A stretch of DNA of 64,000 nucleotides from positions 3,736,501-3,800,500 of the forward strand of contig NW_027478159.1 of NCBI RefSeq assembly GCF_051020975.1, in the 5' to 3' direction. The notes below the pieces were generated by a model. The model was given only the letters and a program-made list of their open reading frames with translations. It was not told the DNA's origin and ran no database searches. Within the stretch, counting starts at the first letter, position 1. Every line of letters begins with the position of its first letter. This DNA is from Osmia lignaria lignaria (Eukaryota; Arthropoda; Insecta; Hymenoptera; Megachilidae). Shown in pieces: positions 37,270 to 49,505 of the stretch. The translations under genes and the position numbers were made by a program.

Positions 37270-38557
37270 TCAGACGCGTAGTTCTCGAGATATATCAAGA
37301 TATTTAAAAGTTCCGAAGCCGCACCAACATAATAGAGATACAGAAACACCGTGGCCCCTTTGTTTGAGATAACTCTGCACTATTGCGAGCTGCAAATGCC
37401 ACTTCCAGCTAAGCTGTGCAGAAGAAGAACAACAAGAAGAAGAAATATCTCGAAATATGTCCGTCAGGCCCCTTCCCTTGAGATAAATCTGCAAATATCT
37501 CGGAAACGAAGCGAGCTATGGCAAAATGTTAAGAGACCTTTTTTGTAGAGAATTATGTTTCCTACAATTTATGTTCTATGATATTTTTTGATCAGAAGCG
37601 TAGTTTTCGAGATATATCGGGATATTTAAAAGTTCCGAAGCCGCCCCAACATAATAGAGATACAGAAACACCGTGGCCCCTTTCTTTGAGATAACTCTGC
37701 ACTATTGCGAGCTCCAGATGCCACTTCCAGCTTAGCTGTGCAGAGGAAGAACAACAAGAAGAAAAAATATCTCGAAATATGTCCGTCAGGCCAGTTCCTT
37801 TGAGCTGAATCTGCAAATATCTCGGAAACGAAGCGAGGTATGGCAAAATGTTAAGAGACCTTTTTTGTAGAGAATTAAGTTTCCTACTTTTTATGTTCTA
37901 TGATATTTTTTGATCAGACGCGTAGTTCTCGAGATATATCAAGATATTTAAAAGTTCCGAAGCCGCACCAACATAATAGAGATACAGAAACACCGTGGCC
38001 CCTTTGTTTGAGATAACTCTGCACTATTGCGAGCTGCAAATGCCACTTCCAGCTAAGCTGTGCAGAAGAAGAACAACAAGAAGAAGAAATATCTCGAAAT
38101 ATGTCCGTCAGGCCCCTTCCCTTGAGATAAATCTGCAAATATCTCGGAAACGAAGCGAGCTATGGCAAAATGTTAAGAGACCTTTTTTGTAGAGAATTAT
38201 GTTTCCTACAATTTATGTTCTATGATATTTTTTGATCAGAAGCGTAGTTTTCGAGATATATCGGGATATTTAAAAGTTCCGAAGCCGCCCCAACATAATA
38301 GAGATACAGAAACACCGTGGCCCCTTTCTTTGAGATAACTCTGCACTATTGCGAGCTCCAGATGCCACTTCCAGCTTAGCTGTGCAGAGGAAGAACAACA
38401 AGAAGAAAAAATATCTCGAAATATGTCCGTCAGGCCAGTTCCTTTGAGCTGAATCTGCAAATATCTCGGAAACGAAGCGAGCTATTGCAAAATGTTAAGA
38501 GACGTTTTTTATAGAGAATTATGTTTCCTACAATTTATGTTCTATCATATTTTTTGA
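37270..38557. repeat. Dimer (644 bp) duplicated in tandem
   Basis: 37270-37913 and 37914-38557 carry the same pair. The first member has GATCAGACGCG, CCCCTTTGTTTGAG and CCAGCTAAGCTG. The second has TATCGGGATATTT, CCGCCCCAACAT, GAGCTCCAGATGCC and GAAGAAAAAATATC. The copies part only near the end: 37592 ends with GCGAGGTATGGC and an ATTAAG spacer, while 38236 ends with GCGAGCTATTGC and CTATCATAT. The first member has relatives at 33084 and 41778. Confidence 0.9.
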
Positions 38558-39201
38558 TCAGAAGCGTAGTTTTCGAGATATATCGAGATATTTAAAAGTT
38601 CCGAAGACGCACCAACATAATAGAGATACAGAAACACCGTGGCCCCTTTCTTTGAGATAACTCTGCGCTATTGCGAGCTGGAAATGCCACTTCCAGTTTA
38701 GCTGTGCAGAAGAAGAACAACAAGAAGAGGAAATATCTCGAAATATGTCCGTCAGGCCCCTTCCCTTGAGATATATCTGCAAATATCTCGGAAACGAAAC
38801 GAGCTATGGCAAAATGTTAAGAGACCTTATTTGTAGAGAATTATGTTTCCTACAATTTATGTTCTATGATATTTTTTAATCAGAAGCGTAGTTTTCGAGA
38901 TATATCGAGATATTTAAAAGATCCGAAGCCGCACCAACATAATAGAGATACAGAAACACCGTGGCCCCTTTCTTTGAGATAACCCTGCACTAGTGCGAGC
39001 CGCAAATGCCGCTTCCAGCTTAGCTGTGCAGAAGAAGAACAACAAGAAGAAGAAATATCTCGAAATATGTCCGTCAGGCCCCTTCCCTCGAGATAAATCT
39101 GCAAATATCTCGGAAACGAAGCGAGCTATGGCAAAATGTTAAGAGACCTTTTTTGTAGAGAATTAAGTTTCCTACTTTTTATGCTCTATCATATTTTTTG
39201 A
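38558..39201. repeat. Two linking monomers
   Basis: 38558 carries CCGAAGACGC, CTCTGCGCTATTGC and the GAGCTGGAAATG...CCAGTTTAGC pair of changes. 38880 starts after TTTTTTAATCAG and has AAAAGATCCGAAG, GATAACCCTGC and CCGCTTCCAGC, close to 35016. Confidence 0.75.
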
Positions 39202-41133
39202 TCGGATGCGTAGTTCTCGAGATATATCAAGATATTTAAAAAAACCGAAGCCGCACCAACATAATAGAGATACAGAAACACCGTGGCCCCTTTCTTTGAG
39301 ATAACTCTGCACTATTCCGAGCTGCAAATGCCACTTCCAGCTTAGCTGTGCAGAAGAAGAACAACAAGAAGAAGAAATATCTCGAAATATGTCCGTCAGG
39401 CCCCTTCCCTTGAGATAAATCTGCAAATATCTCGGAAACGAAGCGAGCTATGGCAAAATGTTAAGAGACCTTTTTTGTAGAGACTTAAGTTTCCTACTTT
39501 TTATGTTCTATGATATTTTTTGATCAGATGCGTAGTTCTCGAGATATATCAAGATATCTAAAAGTTCCGAAGCCGCACCAACATAATAGAGATACAGAAA
39601 CACCGTGGCCCCTTTCTTCGAGATAACTCTGCACTATTGCGAGCTGCAAATGCCACTTCCAGCTTAGCTGTGCAGAAGAAGAACAACAAGAAGAAGAAAT
39701 ATCTCGAAAAATGTCCGTCAGGCCCCTTCCCTTGAGATAAATCTGCAAATATCTCGGAAACGAAGCGAGCTATGGCAAAATGTTAAGAGACCTTATTTGT
39801 AGAGAATTAGGTTTCCTACTTTTTATGTTCTATGATATTTTTTGATCAGATGCGTAGTTCTCGAGATATATCAAGATATTTAAAAGTTCCGAAGCCGCAC
39901 CAACATAATAGAGATACAGAAACACCGTGGCCCCTTTCTTCGAGATAACTCTGCACTATTGCGAGCTGCAAATGCCACTTCCAGTTTAGCTGTGCAGAAG
40001 AAGAACAACAAGAAGAGGAAATATCTCGAAATATGTCCGTCAGGCCCCTTCCCTTGAGATATATCTGCAAATATCTCGGAAACGAAACGAGCTATGGCAA
40101 AATGTTAAGAGACCTTTTTTGTAGAGAATTATGTTTCCTACTTTTTATGTTCTATGATATTTTTTGATCAGAAGCGTAGTTTTCGAGATATATCGAGATA
40201 CTTAAAAGATCCGAAGCCGCACCAACATAATAGAGATACAGAAACACCGTGGCCCCTTTCTTTGAGATAACTCTGCACTATTGCGAACTGCAAATGCCAC
40301 TTCCAGCTTAGCTGTGCAGAAGAAGAACAACAAGAAGAAGAAATATCTCGAAATATGTCCGTCAGGCCCCTTCCCTTGAGATAAATCTGCAAATATCTCG
40401 GAAACGAAGCGAGCTATGGCAAAATGTTAAGAGACCTTTTTTGTAGAGAATTAAGTTTCCTACTTTTTATGTTCTATGATATTTTTTGATCAGATGCGTA
40501 GTTCTCGAGATATATCAAGATATATTAAAGTTCCGAAGCCGCACCAACATAATAGAGATACAGAAACACCGTGGCCCCTTTCTTCGAGATAACTCTGCAC
40601 TATTGCGAGCTGCAAATGCCACTTCCAGCTTAGCTGTGCAGGAGAAGAACAACAAGAAGAAGAAATATCTCGAAAAATGTCCGTCAGGCCCCTTCCCTTG
40701 AGATAAATCTGCAAATATCTCGGAAACGAAGCGAGCTATGGCAAAATGTTAAGAGACCTTATTTGTAGAGAATTAAGTTTCCTACTTTTTATGTTCTATG
40801 ATATTTTTTGATGAGAAGCGTAGTTTTCGAGATATATCGAGATATTTAAAAGATCCGAAGCTGCACCAACATAATAGAGATACAGAAACACCGTGGCCCC
40901 TTTCTTTCAGATAACTCTGCACTAGTGCGAGCCGCAAATGCCGCTTCCAGCTTAGCTGTGCAGAAGAAGAACAACAAGAAGAAGAAATATCGCGAAATAT
41001 GTCCGTCAGGCCCCTTCCCTCGAGATAAATCTGCAAATATCTCGGAAACGAAGCGAGCTATGGCAAAATGTTAAGAGACCTTTTTTGTAGAGAATTAAGT
41101 TTCCTACTTTTTATGTTCTATGATATTTTTTGA
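39202..41133. repeat. 7-monomer block, copy 2 (six monomers)
   Basis: Monomers 39202, 39524 and 39846 match 34050, 34372 and 34694 at +5152. Then 40168, 40490 and 40812 match 35338, 35660 and 35982 at +4830, so one monomer corresponding to 35016 is absent. The spacer before 40168 reads ATTATGTTTCCTACTTTTTA, joining the B-type beginning to the A-type end, which fits a junction there. Confidence 0.83.
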
Positions 41134-42743
41134 TCGGATGCGTAGTTCTCGAGATATATCAAGATATTTAAAAGTTCCGAAGCCGCACCAACATAATAGA
41201 GATACAGAAACACCGTGGCCCCTTTCTTTGAGATAACTCTGCACTAGTGCGAGCCGCAAATGCCGCTTCCAGCTTAGCTGTGCAGAAGAAGAACAACAAG
41301 AAGAAGAAATATCTCGAAATATGTCCGTCAGGCCCCTTCCCTCGAGATAAATCTGCAAATATCTCGGAAACGAAGCGAGCTATGGCAAAATGTTAAGAGA
41401 CCTTTTTTGTAGAGAATTAAGTTTCCTACTTTTTATGTTCTATGATATTTTTTGATCGGATGCGTAGTTCTCGAGATATATCAAGATATTTAAAAGTTCC
41501 GAAGCCGCACCAACATAATAGAGATACAGAAACACCGTGGCCCCTTTCTTTGAGATAACTCTGCACTATTGCGAGCTGCAAATGCCACTTCCAGCTTTGC
41601 TGTGCAGAAGAAGAACAACAAGAAGAAGAAATATCTGGAAATATGTCCGTCAGGCCCCTTCCCTTGAGATAAATCTGCAAATATCTCGGAAACGAAGCGA
41701 GCCATGGCAAAATGTTAAGAGACCGTTTTTGTAGAGAATTAAGTTTCCTACTTTTTATGTTCTATGATATTTTTTGATCAGACGCGTAGTTCTCGAGATA
41801 TATCAAGATATTTAAAAGTTCCGAAGCCGCACCAACATAATAGAGATACAGAAACACCGTGGCCCCTTTGTTTGAGATAACTCTGCACTATTGCGAGCTG
41901 CAAATGCCACTTCCAGCTTAGCTGTGCAGAAGAAGAACAACAAGAAGAAGAAATATCTCGAAATATGTCCGTCAGGCCCCTTCCCTTGAGATATATCTGC
42001 AAATATCTCGGAAACGAAGCGAGCTATGGCAAAATGTTAAGAGACCTTTTCTGTAGAGAATTAAGTTTCCTACTTTTTATGTTCTATGATATTTTTTGAT
42101 CAGATGCGTAGTTCTCGAGATATATCAAGATATCTAAAAGTTCCGAAGCCGCACCAACATAATAGAGATACAGAAACACCGTGGCCCCTTTCTTCGAGAT
42201 AACTCTGCACTATTGCGAGCTGCAAATGCCACTTCCAGCTTAGCTGTGCAGGAGAAGAACAACAAGAAGAAGAAATATCTCGAAAAATGTCCGTCAGGCC
42301 CCTTCCCTTGAGATAAATCTGCAAATATCTCGGAAACGAAGCGAGCTATGGCAAAATGTTAAGGGACCTTATTTGTAGAGAATTAAGTTTCCTACTTTTT
42401 ATGTTCTATGATATTTTTTGATCAGAAGCGTAGTTTTCGAGATATATCGAGATATTTAAAAGATCCGAAGCTGCACCAACATAATAGAGATACAGAAACA
42501 CCGTGGCCCCTTTCTTTGAGATAACTCTGCACTAGTGCGAGCCGCAAATGCCGCTTCCAGCTTAGCTGTGCAGAAGAAGAACAACAAGAAGAAGAAATAT
42601 CTCGAAATATGTCCGTCAGGCCCCTTCCCTCGAGATAAATCTGCAAATATCTCGGAAACGAAGCGAGCTATGGCAAAATGTTAAGAGACCTTTTTTGTAG
42701 AGAATTAAGTTTCCTACTTTTTATGTTCTATGATATTTTTTGA
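41134..42743. repeat. 5-monomer step following copy 2
   Basis: 41134 and 41456 begin with GATCGGATGCG. 41456 has the private CCAGCTTTGCTG and ATATCTGGAAATATG, and it shares GAGCCATGGC and GACCGTTTTTG with 36948. 41778 matches 37270 at +4508. 42100 and 42422 match 40490 and 40812 at +1610 (five monomers). Confidence 0.8.
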
Positions 42744-45700
42744 TCGGATGCGTAGTTCTCGAGATATATCAAGATATTTAAAAGTTCCGAAGCCGCACCA
42801 ACATAATAGAGATACAGAAACACCGTGGCCCCTTTCGTTGAGATAACTCTGCACTAGTGCGAGGCACAAATGCCACTTCCAGCTTAGCTGTGCAGAAGAA
42901 GAACAACAAGAAGAAGAAATATCTCGTAATATGTCCGTCAGGCCCCTTCCCTTGAGATATATCTGCAAATATCTCGGAAACGAAACGAGCTATGGCAAAA
43001 TGTTAAGAGACCTTTTTTGTAGACAATTATGTTTCCTACAATTTATGTTCTATGATATTTTTTGATCAGAAGCGTAGTTTTCGAGATATATCGAGATATT
43101 TAAAAGTTCCGAAGCCGCACCAACATAATAGAGATACAGAAACACCGTGGCCCCTTTCGTTGAGATAACTCTGCAATAGTGCGAGGCGCAAATGCCACTT
43201 CCAGCTTAGCTGTGCAGAAGAAGAACAACAAGAAGAAGAAATATCTCGAAATATGTCCGTCAGGCCCCTTCCCTCGAGATAAATCTGCAAATATCTCGGA
43301 AACGAAGCGAGCTATGGCAAAATGTTAAGAGACCTTTTTTGTAGAGAATTAAGTTTCCTACTTTTTATTTTCTATGATATTTTTTGATCAGATGCGTAGT
43401 TCTCGAGATATATCAAGATATTTAAAAGTTCCGAAGCCGCACCAACATAATAGAGATACAGAAACACCGTGGCCCCTTTCTTTCAGATAACTCTGCGCTA
43501 TTGCGAGCTGGAAATGCCACTTCCAGTTTAGCTGTGCAGAAGAAGAACAACAAGAAGAAGAAATATCTCGAAATATGTCCGTCAGGCCCCTTCCCTTGAG
43601 ATATATCTGCAAATATCTCGGAAACGAAGCGAGCTATCGCAAAATGTTAAGAGACCTTTTTTGTAGAGAATTATGTTTCCTACAAGTTATGTTCTATGAT
43701 ATTTTTTGATCAGAAGCGTAGTTTTCGAGATATATCGAGATATTTAAAAGTTCCGAAGCCGCACCAACATAATAGAGATACAGAAACACCGTGGCCCCTT
43801 TCTTTGAGATAACTCTGCACTATTGCGAGCTGCAAATGCCACTTCCAGCTTAGCTGTGCAGAAGAAGAACAACAAGAAGAAGAAATATCTTGAAATATGT
43901 CCGCCAGGCCCCTTCCCTTGAGATAAATCTGCATATATCTCGGAAAGGAAACGAGCTATGGCAAAATGTTAAGAGACCTTTTTTGTAGAGAATTATGTTT
44001 CCTACAATTTATGTTCTATGATATTTTTTGATCAGAAGCGTAGTTTTCGAGATATATCGAGATATTTAAAAGTTCCGAAGCCGCACCAACATAATAGAGA
44101 TACAGAAACACCGTGGCCCCTTTCGTTGAGATAACTCTGCACTAGTGCGAGGCACAAATGCCACTTCCAGCTTAGCTGTGCAGAAGAAGAACAACAAGAA
44201 GAAGAAATATCTCGTAATATGTCCGTCAGGCCCCTTCCCTTGAGATATATCTGCAAATATCTCGGAAACGAAACGAGCTATGGCAAAATGTTAAGAGACC
44301 TTTTTTGTAGACAATTATGTTTCCTACAATTTATGTTCTATGATATTTTTTGATCAGAAGCGTAGTTTTCGAGATATATCGAGATATTTAAAAGTTCCGA
44401 AGCCGCACCAACATAATAGAGATACAGAAACACCGTGGCCCCTTTCGTTGAGATAACTCTGCAATAGTGCGAGGCGCAAATGCCACTTCCAGCTTAGCTG
44501 TGCAGAAGAAGAACAACAAGAAGAAGAAATATCTCGAAATATGTCCGTCAGGCCCCTTCCCTCGAGATAAATCTGCAAATATCTCGGAAACGAAGCGAGC
44601 TATGGCAAAATGTTAAGAGACCTTTTTTGTAGCGAATTAAGTTTCCTACTTTTTATTTTCTATGATATTTTTTGATCAGATGCGTAGTTTTCGAGATATA
44701 TCGAGATATTTAAAAGTTCCGAAGCCGCACCAACATAATGGAGATACAGAAACACCGTGGCCCCTTTCTTTGAGATAACTCTGCACTAGTGCGAGCCGCA
44801 AAAGCCACTTCCAGTTTAGCTGTGCAGAAGAAGAACAACAAGAAGAAGAAATATCTCGAAATATGTCCGTCAGGCCCCTTCCCTTGAGATATATCTGCAA
44901 ATATCTCGGAAACGAAACGAGCTATGGCAAAATGTTAAGAGACCTTTTTTGTAGAGAATTAAGTTTCCTACTGTTTATGTTCTATGATATTTTTTGATCA
45001 GATGCGTAGTTCTCGAGATATATCAAGATATTTAAAAGTTCCGAAGCCGCACCAACATAATAGAGATACAGAAACACCGTGGCCCCTTTCTTTCAGATAA
45101 CTCTGCGCTATTGCGAGCTGGAAATGCCACTTCCAGTTTAGCTGTGCAGAAGAAGAACAACAAGAAGAAGAAATATCTCGAAATATGTCCGTCAGGCCCC
45201 TTCCCTTGAGATATATCTGCAAATATCTCGGAAACGAAGCGAGCTATGGCAAAATGTTAAGAGACCTTTTTTGTAGAGAATTATGTTTCCTACAAGTTAT
45301 GTTCTATAATATTTTTTGATCAGAAGCGTAGTTTTCGAGATATATCGAGATATTTAAAAGTTCCGAAGCCGCACCAACATAATAGAGATACAGAAACACC
45401 GTGGCCCCTTTCTTTGAGATAACTCTGCACTATTGCGAGCTGCAAATGCCACTTCCAGCTTAGCTGTGCAGAAGAAGAACAACAAGAAGAAGAAATATCT
45501 TGAAATATGTCCGCCAGGCCCCTTCCCTTGAGATAAATCTGCATATATCTCGGAAACGAAGCGAGCTATGGCAAAATGTTAAGAGACCTTTTTTGTAGAG
45601 AATTAAGTTTTCTACTTTTTATGTTCTATGATATTTTTTGATCAGATGCGAAGTTCTCGAGATATATCAAGATATTTAAAAGTTCCGAAGCTGCACCAAC

Positions 45701-47251
45701 ATAATAGAGGTACAGAAACACCGTGGCCTCTTTCTTTGAGATAACTCTGCACTATTGCGAGCTGCAAATGCCATTTCCAGCTTAGCTGTGCAGAAGAAGA
45801 ACAACAAGAAGAAGAAATATCTCGAAATATGTCCGTCAGGCCCCTTCCCTCGAGATAAATCTGCAAATATCTCGGAAATGAAGCGAGCTATGGCAAAATG
45901 TTAAGAGACCTTTTTTGTAGAGAATTAAGTTTCCTACTTTTTATTTTCTATGATATTTTTTGATCAGATGCGTAGTTTTCGAGATATATCGGGATATTTA
46001 AAAGTTCCGAAGCCGCACCAACATAATGGAGATACAGAAACACCGTGGCCCCTTTCTTTGAGATAACTCTGCACTAGTGCGAGCCGCAAAAGCCACTTCC
46101 AGTTTAGCTGTGCAGAAGAAGAACAACAAGAAGAAGAAATATCTCGAAATATGTCCGTCAGGCCCCTTCCCTTGAGATATATCTGTAAATATCTCGGAAA
46201 CGAAACGAGCTATGGCAAAATGTTAAGAGACCTTTTTTGTAGAGAATTAAGTTTCCTACTGTTTATGTTCTATGATATTTTTTGATCAGAAGCGTAGTTT
46301 TCGAGATATATCGAGATATTTAAAAGTTCCGAAGCCGCACCAACATAATAGAGATACAGAAACACCGTGGCCCCTTTCTTTGAGATAACTCTGCACTATT
46401 GCGAGCTGCAAATGCCACTTCCAGCTTAGCTGTGCAGAAGAAGAACAACAAGAAGAAGAAATATCTCGAAATATGTCCGCCAGGCCCCTTCCCTTGAGAT
46501 AAATCTGCATATATCTCGGAAACGAAGCGAGCTATGGCAAAATGTTAAGAGACCTTTTTTGTAGAGAATTAAGTTTTCTACTTTTTATGTTCTATGATAT
46601 TTTTTGATCAGATCCGAAGTTCTCGAGATATATCAAGATATTTAAAAGTTCCGAAGCTGCACCAACATAATAGAGGTACAGAACCACCGTGGCCTCTTTC
46701 TTTGAGATAACTCTGCACTATTGCGAGCTGCAAATGCCATTTCCAGCTTAGCTGTGCAGAAGAAGAACAACAAGAAGAAGAAATATCTCGAAATATGTCC
46801 GTCAGGCCCCTTCCCTTGAGATAAATCTGCAAATATCTCGGAAAGGAAACGAGCTATGGCAAAATGTTAAGAGACCTTTTTTGTAGAGAATTATGTTTCC
46901 TACAATTTATGTTCTATGATATTTTTTGATCAGAAGCGTAGTTTTCGAGATATATCGAGATATTTAAAAGTTCCGAAGCCGCACCAACATAATAGAGATA
47001 CAGAAACACCGTGGCCCCTTTCGTTGAGATAACTCTGCACTAGTGCGAGGCGCAAATGCCACTTCCAGCTTAGCTGTGCAGAAGAAGAACAACAAGAAGA
47101 AGAAATATCTCGAAATATGTCCGTCATGCCCCTTCCCTTGAGATATATCTGCAAATATCTCGGAAACGAAGCGAGCTATGGCAAAATGTTAAGAGACTTT
47201 ATTTGTAGAGAATTAAGTTTCCTACTTTTTATGTTCTATGATATTTTTTGA
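42744..47251. repeat. Short-period higher-order blocks (3 to 5 monomers)
   Basis: 42744 and 43066 match 44032 and 44354 at +1288 (CTTTCGTTGAG, GCGAGGCACAAATG, ATCTCGTAATATG, CTGCAATAGTGCG). 43388 and 43710 match 44998 and 45320 at +1610 (CTTTCAGATAAC, CTTGAAATATGTCCGCC). 44676, 45320 and 45642 match 45964, 46286 and 46608 with offsets of 1288, 966 and 966. 42744 starts like 41134 but has the 44032 centre, so it is another mosaic. 46930 is again of the CTTTCGTTGAG kind. Confidence 0.83.
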
Positions 47252-49505
47252 TCAGATGCGTAGTTCTCGAGATATATCAAGATATTTAAAAGTTCCGAAG
47301 CCGCACCAACATAATAGAGATACAGAAACACCGTGGCCCCTTTCTTTGAGATAACTCTGCACTATTGCGAGCTGGAAATGCCACTTCCAGTTTAGCTGTG
47401 CAGAAGAAGAACAACAAGAAGAAGAAATATCTCGAAATATGTCCGTCAGGCCCCTTCCCTTGAGATAAATCTGCAAATATCTCGGAAACGAAGCGAGCTA
47501 TGGCAAAATGTTAAGAGACCTTTTTTGTAGAGAATTAAGTTTCCTACTTTCTATGTTCTATGATATTTTTTGATCAGATGCGTAGTTCTCGAGATATATC
47601 AAGATATTTAAAAGTTCCGAAGCCGCACCAACATAATAGAGATACAGAAACACCGTGGCCCCTTTCTTTGAGATAACTCTGCACTATTGCGAGCTGTAAA
47701 TGCCACTTCCAGCTTAGCTGTGCAGAAGAAGAACAACAAGAAGAAGAAATATCTCGAAATATGTCCGTCAGGCCCCTTCCCTTGAGATAAATCTGCAAAT
47801 ATCTCGGAAACGAAGCGAGCTATGGCAAAATGTTAAGAGACCTTTTTTGTAGAGAATTAAGTTTCCTACTTTTTATGGTCTATGATATTTTTTGATCAGA
47901 TGCGTAGTTCTCGAGATATATCAAGATATTTAAAAGTTCCGAAGCCGCACCAACATAATAGAGATACAGAAACACCGTGGCCCCTTTCGTTGAGATAACT
48001 CTGCACTAGTGCGAGGCGCAAATGCCACTTCCAGCTTAGCTGTGCAGAAGAAGAACAACAAGAAGAAGAAATATCTCGAAATATGTCCGTCAGGCCCCTT
48101 CCCTCGAGATAAATCTGCAAATATCTCGGAAACGAAGCGAGCTATGGCAAAATGTTAAGAGTCCTTTTTTGTAGAGAATTAAGTTTCCTACTTTTTATTT
48201 TCTATGATATTTTTTGATCAGATGCGTAGTTCTCGAGATATATCAAGATATTTAAAAGTTCCGAAGCCGCACCAACATAATAGAGATACAGAAACACCGT
48301 GGCCCCTTTCTTTGAGATAACTCTGCACTATTGCGAGCTGCAAATGCCACTTCCAGCTTAGCTGTGCAGAAGAAGAACAACAAGAAGAAGAAATATCTCG
48401 AAATATGTCCGTCAGGCCCCTTCCCTTGAGATAAATCTGCAAATATCTCGGAAACGAAGCGAGCTATGGCAAAATGTTAAGAGACCTTTTTTGTAGAGAA
48501 TTAAGTTTCCTACTTTTTATGTTCTATGATATTTTTTGATCAGATGCGTAGTTCTCGAGATATATCAAGATATTTAAAAGTTCCGAAGCCGCACCAACAT
48601 AATAGAGATACAGAAACACCGTGGCCTCTTTCTTTGAGATAACTCTGCACTATTGCGAGCTGCAAATGCCACTTCCAGCTTAGCTGTGCAGAAGAAGAAC
48701 AACAAGAAGAAGAAATATCTCGAAATATGTCCGTCAGGCCCCTTCCCTTGAGATATATCTGCAAATATCTCGGGAACGAAACGAGCTATGGCAAAATGTT
48801 AAGAGACCTTTTTTGTAGAGAATTATGTTTTCTACAATTTATGTTCTATGATATTTTTTGATCAGAAGCGTAGTTTTCGAGATATATCGAGATATTTAAA
48901 AGTTCCGAAGCCGCACCAACATAATAGAGATACAGAAACACCGTGGCCCCTTTCTTTGAGATAACTCTGCACTAGTTCGGGCCGCAAATGCCACTTCCAG
49001 CTTAGCTGTGCAGAAGAAGAACAACAAGAAGAAGAAATATCTCGAAATATGTCCGTCAGGCCCCTTCCCTTGAGATATATCTGCAAATATCTCGGAAACG
49101 AAACGAGCTATGGCAAAATCTTTAGAGACCTTTTTTGTAGAGAATTATGTTTCCTACAATTTATGTTCTATGATATTTTTTGATCAGAAGCGTAGTTTTC
49201 GAGATATATCGAGATATTTAAAAGTTCCGAAGCCGCACCAACATAATAGAGATACAGAAACACCGTGGCCCCTTTCTTTGAGATAACTCTGCACTAGTGC
49301 TAGCCGCAAAAGCCACTTCCAGCTTAGCTGTGCAGAAGAAGAACAACAAGAAGAAGAAATATCTCGAAATATGTCCGTCAGGCCCCTTCCCTTGAGATAA
49401 ATCTGCATATATTTCGGAAACGAAGCGAGCTATGGCAAAATGTTAAGAGACCTTTTTTGTAGAGAATTAAGTTTTCTACTTTTTATGTTCTATGATATTT
49501 TTTGA
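47252..49505. repeat. 7-monomer higher-order unit (2254 bp), copy 1
   Basis: Monomers start at 47252, 47574, 47896, 48218, 48540, 48862 and 49184. Markers are GAGCTGGAAATG, GAGCTGTAAATG with TTTATGGTC, CTTTCGTTGAG with TTAAGAGTCC, none, GTGGCCTCTTTC, CTAGTTCGGGCCGC with AAAATCTTTAGAG, and GTGCTAGCCGCAAAAGCC. All recur 2254 bp to the right. Confidence 0.9.
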
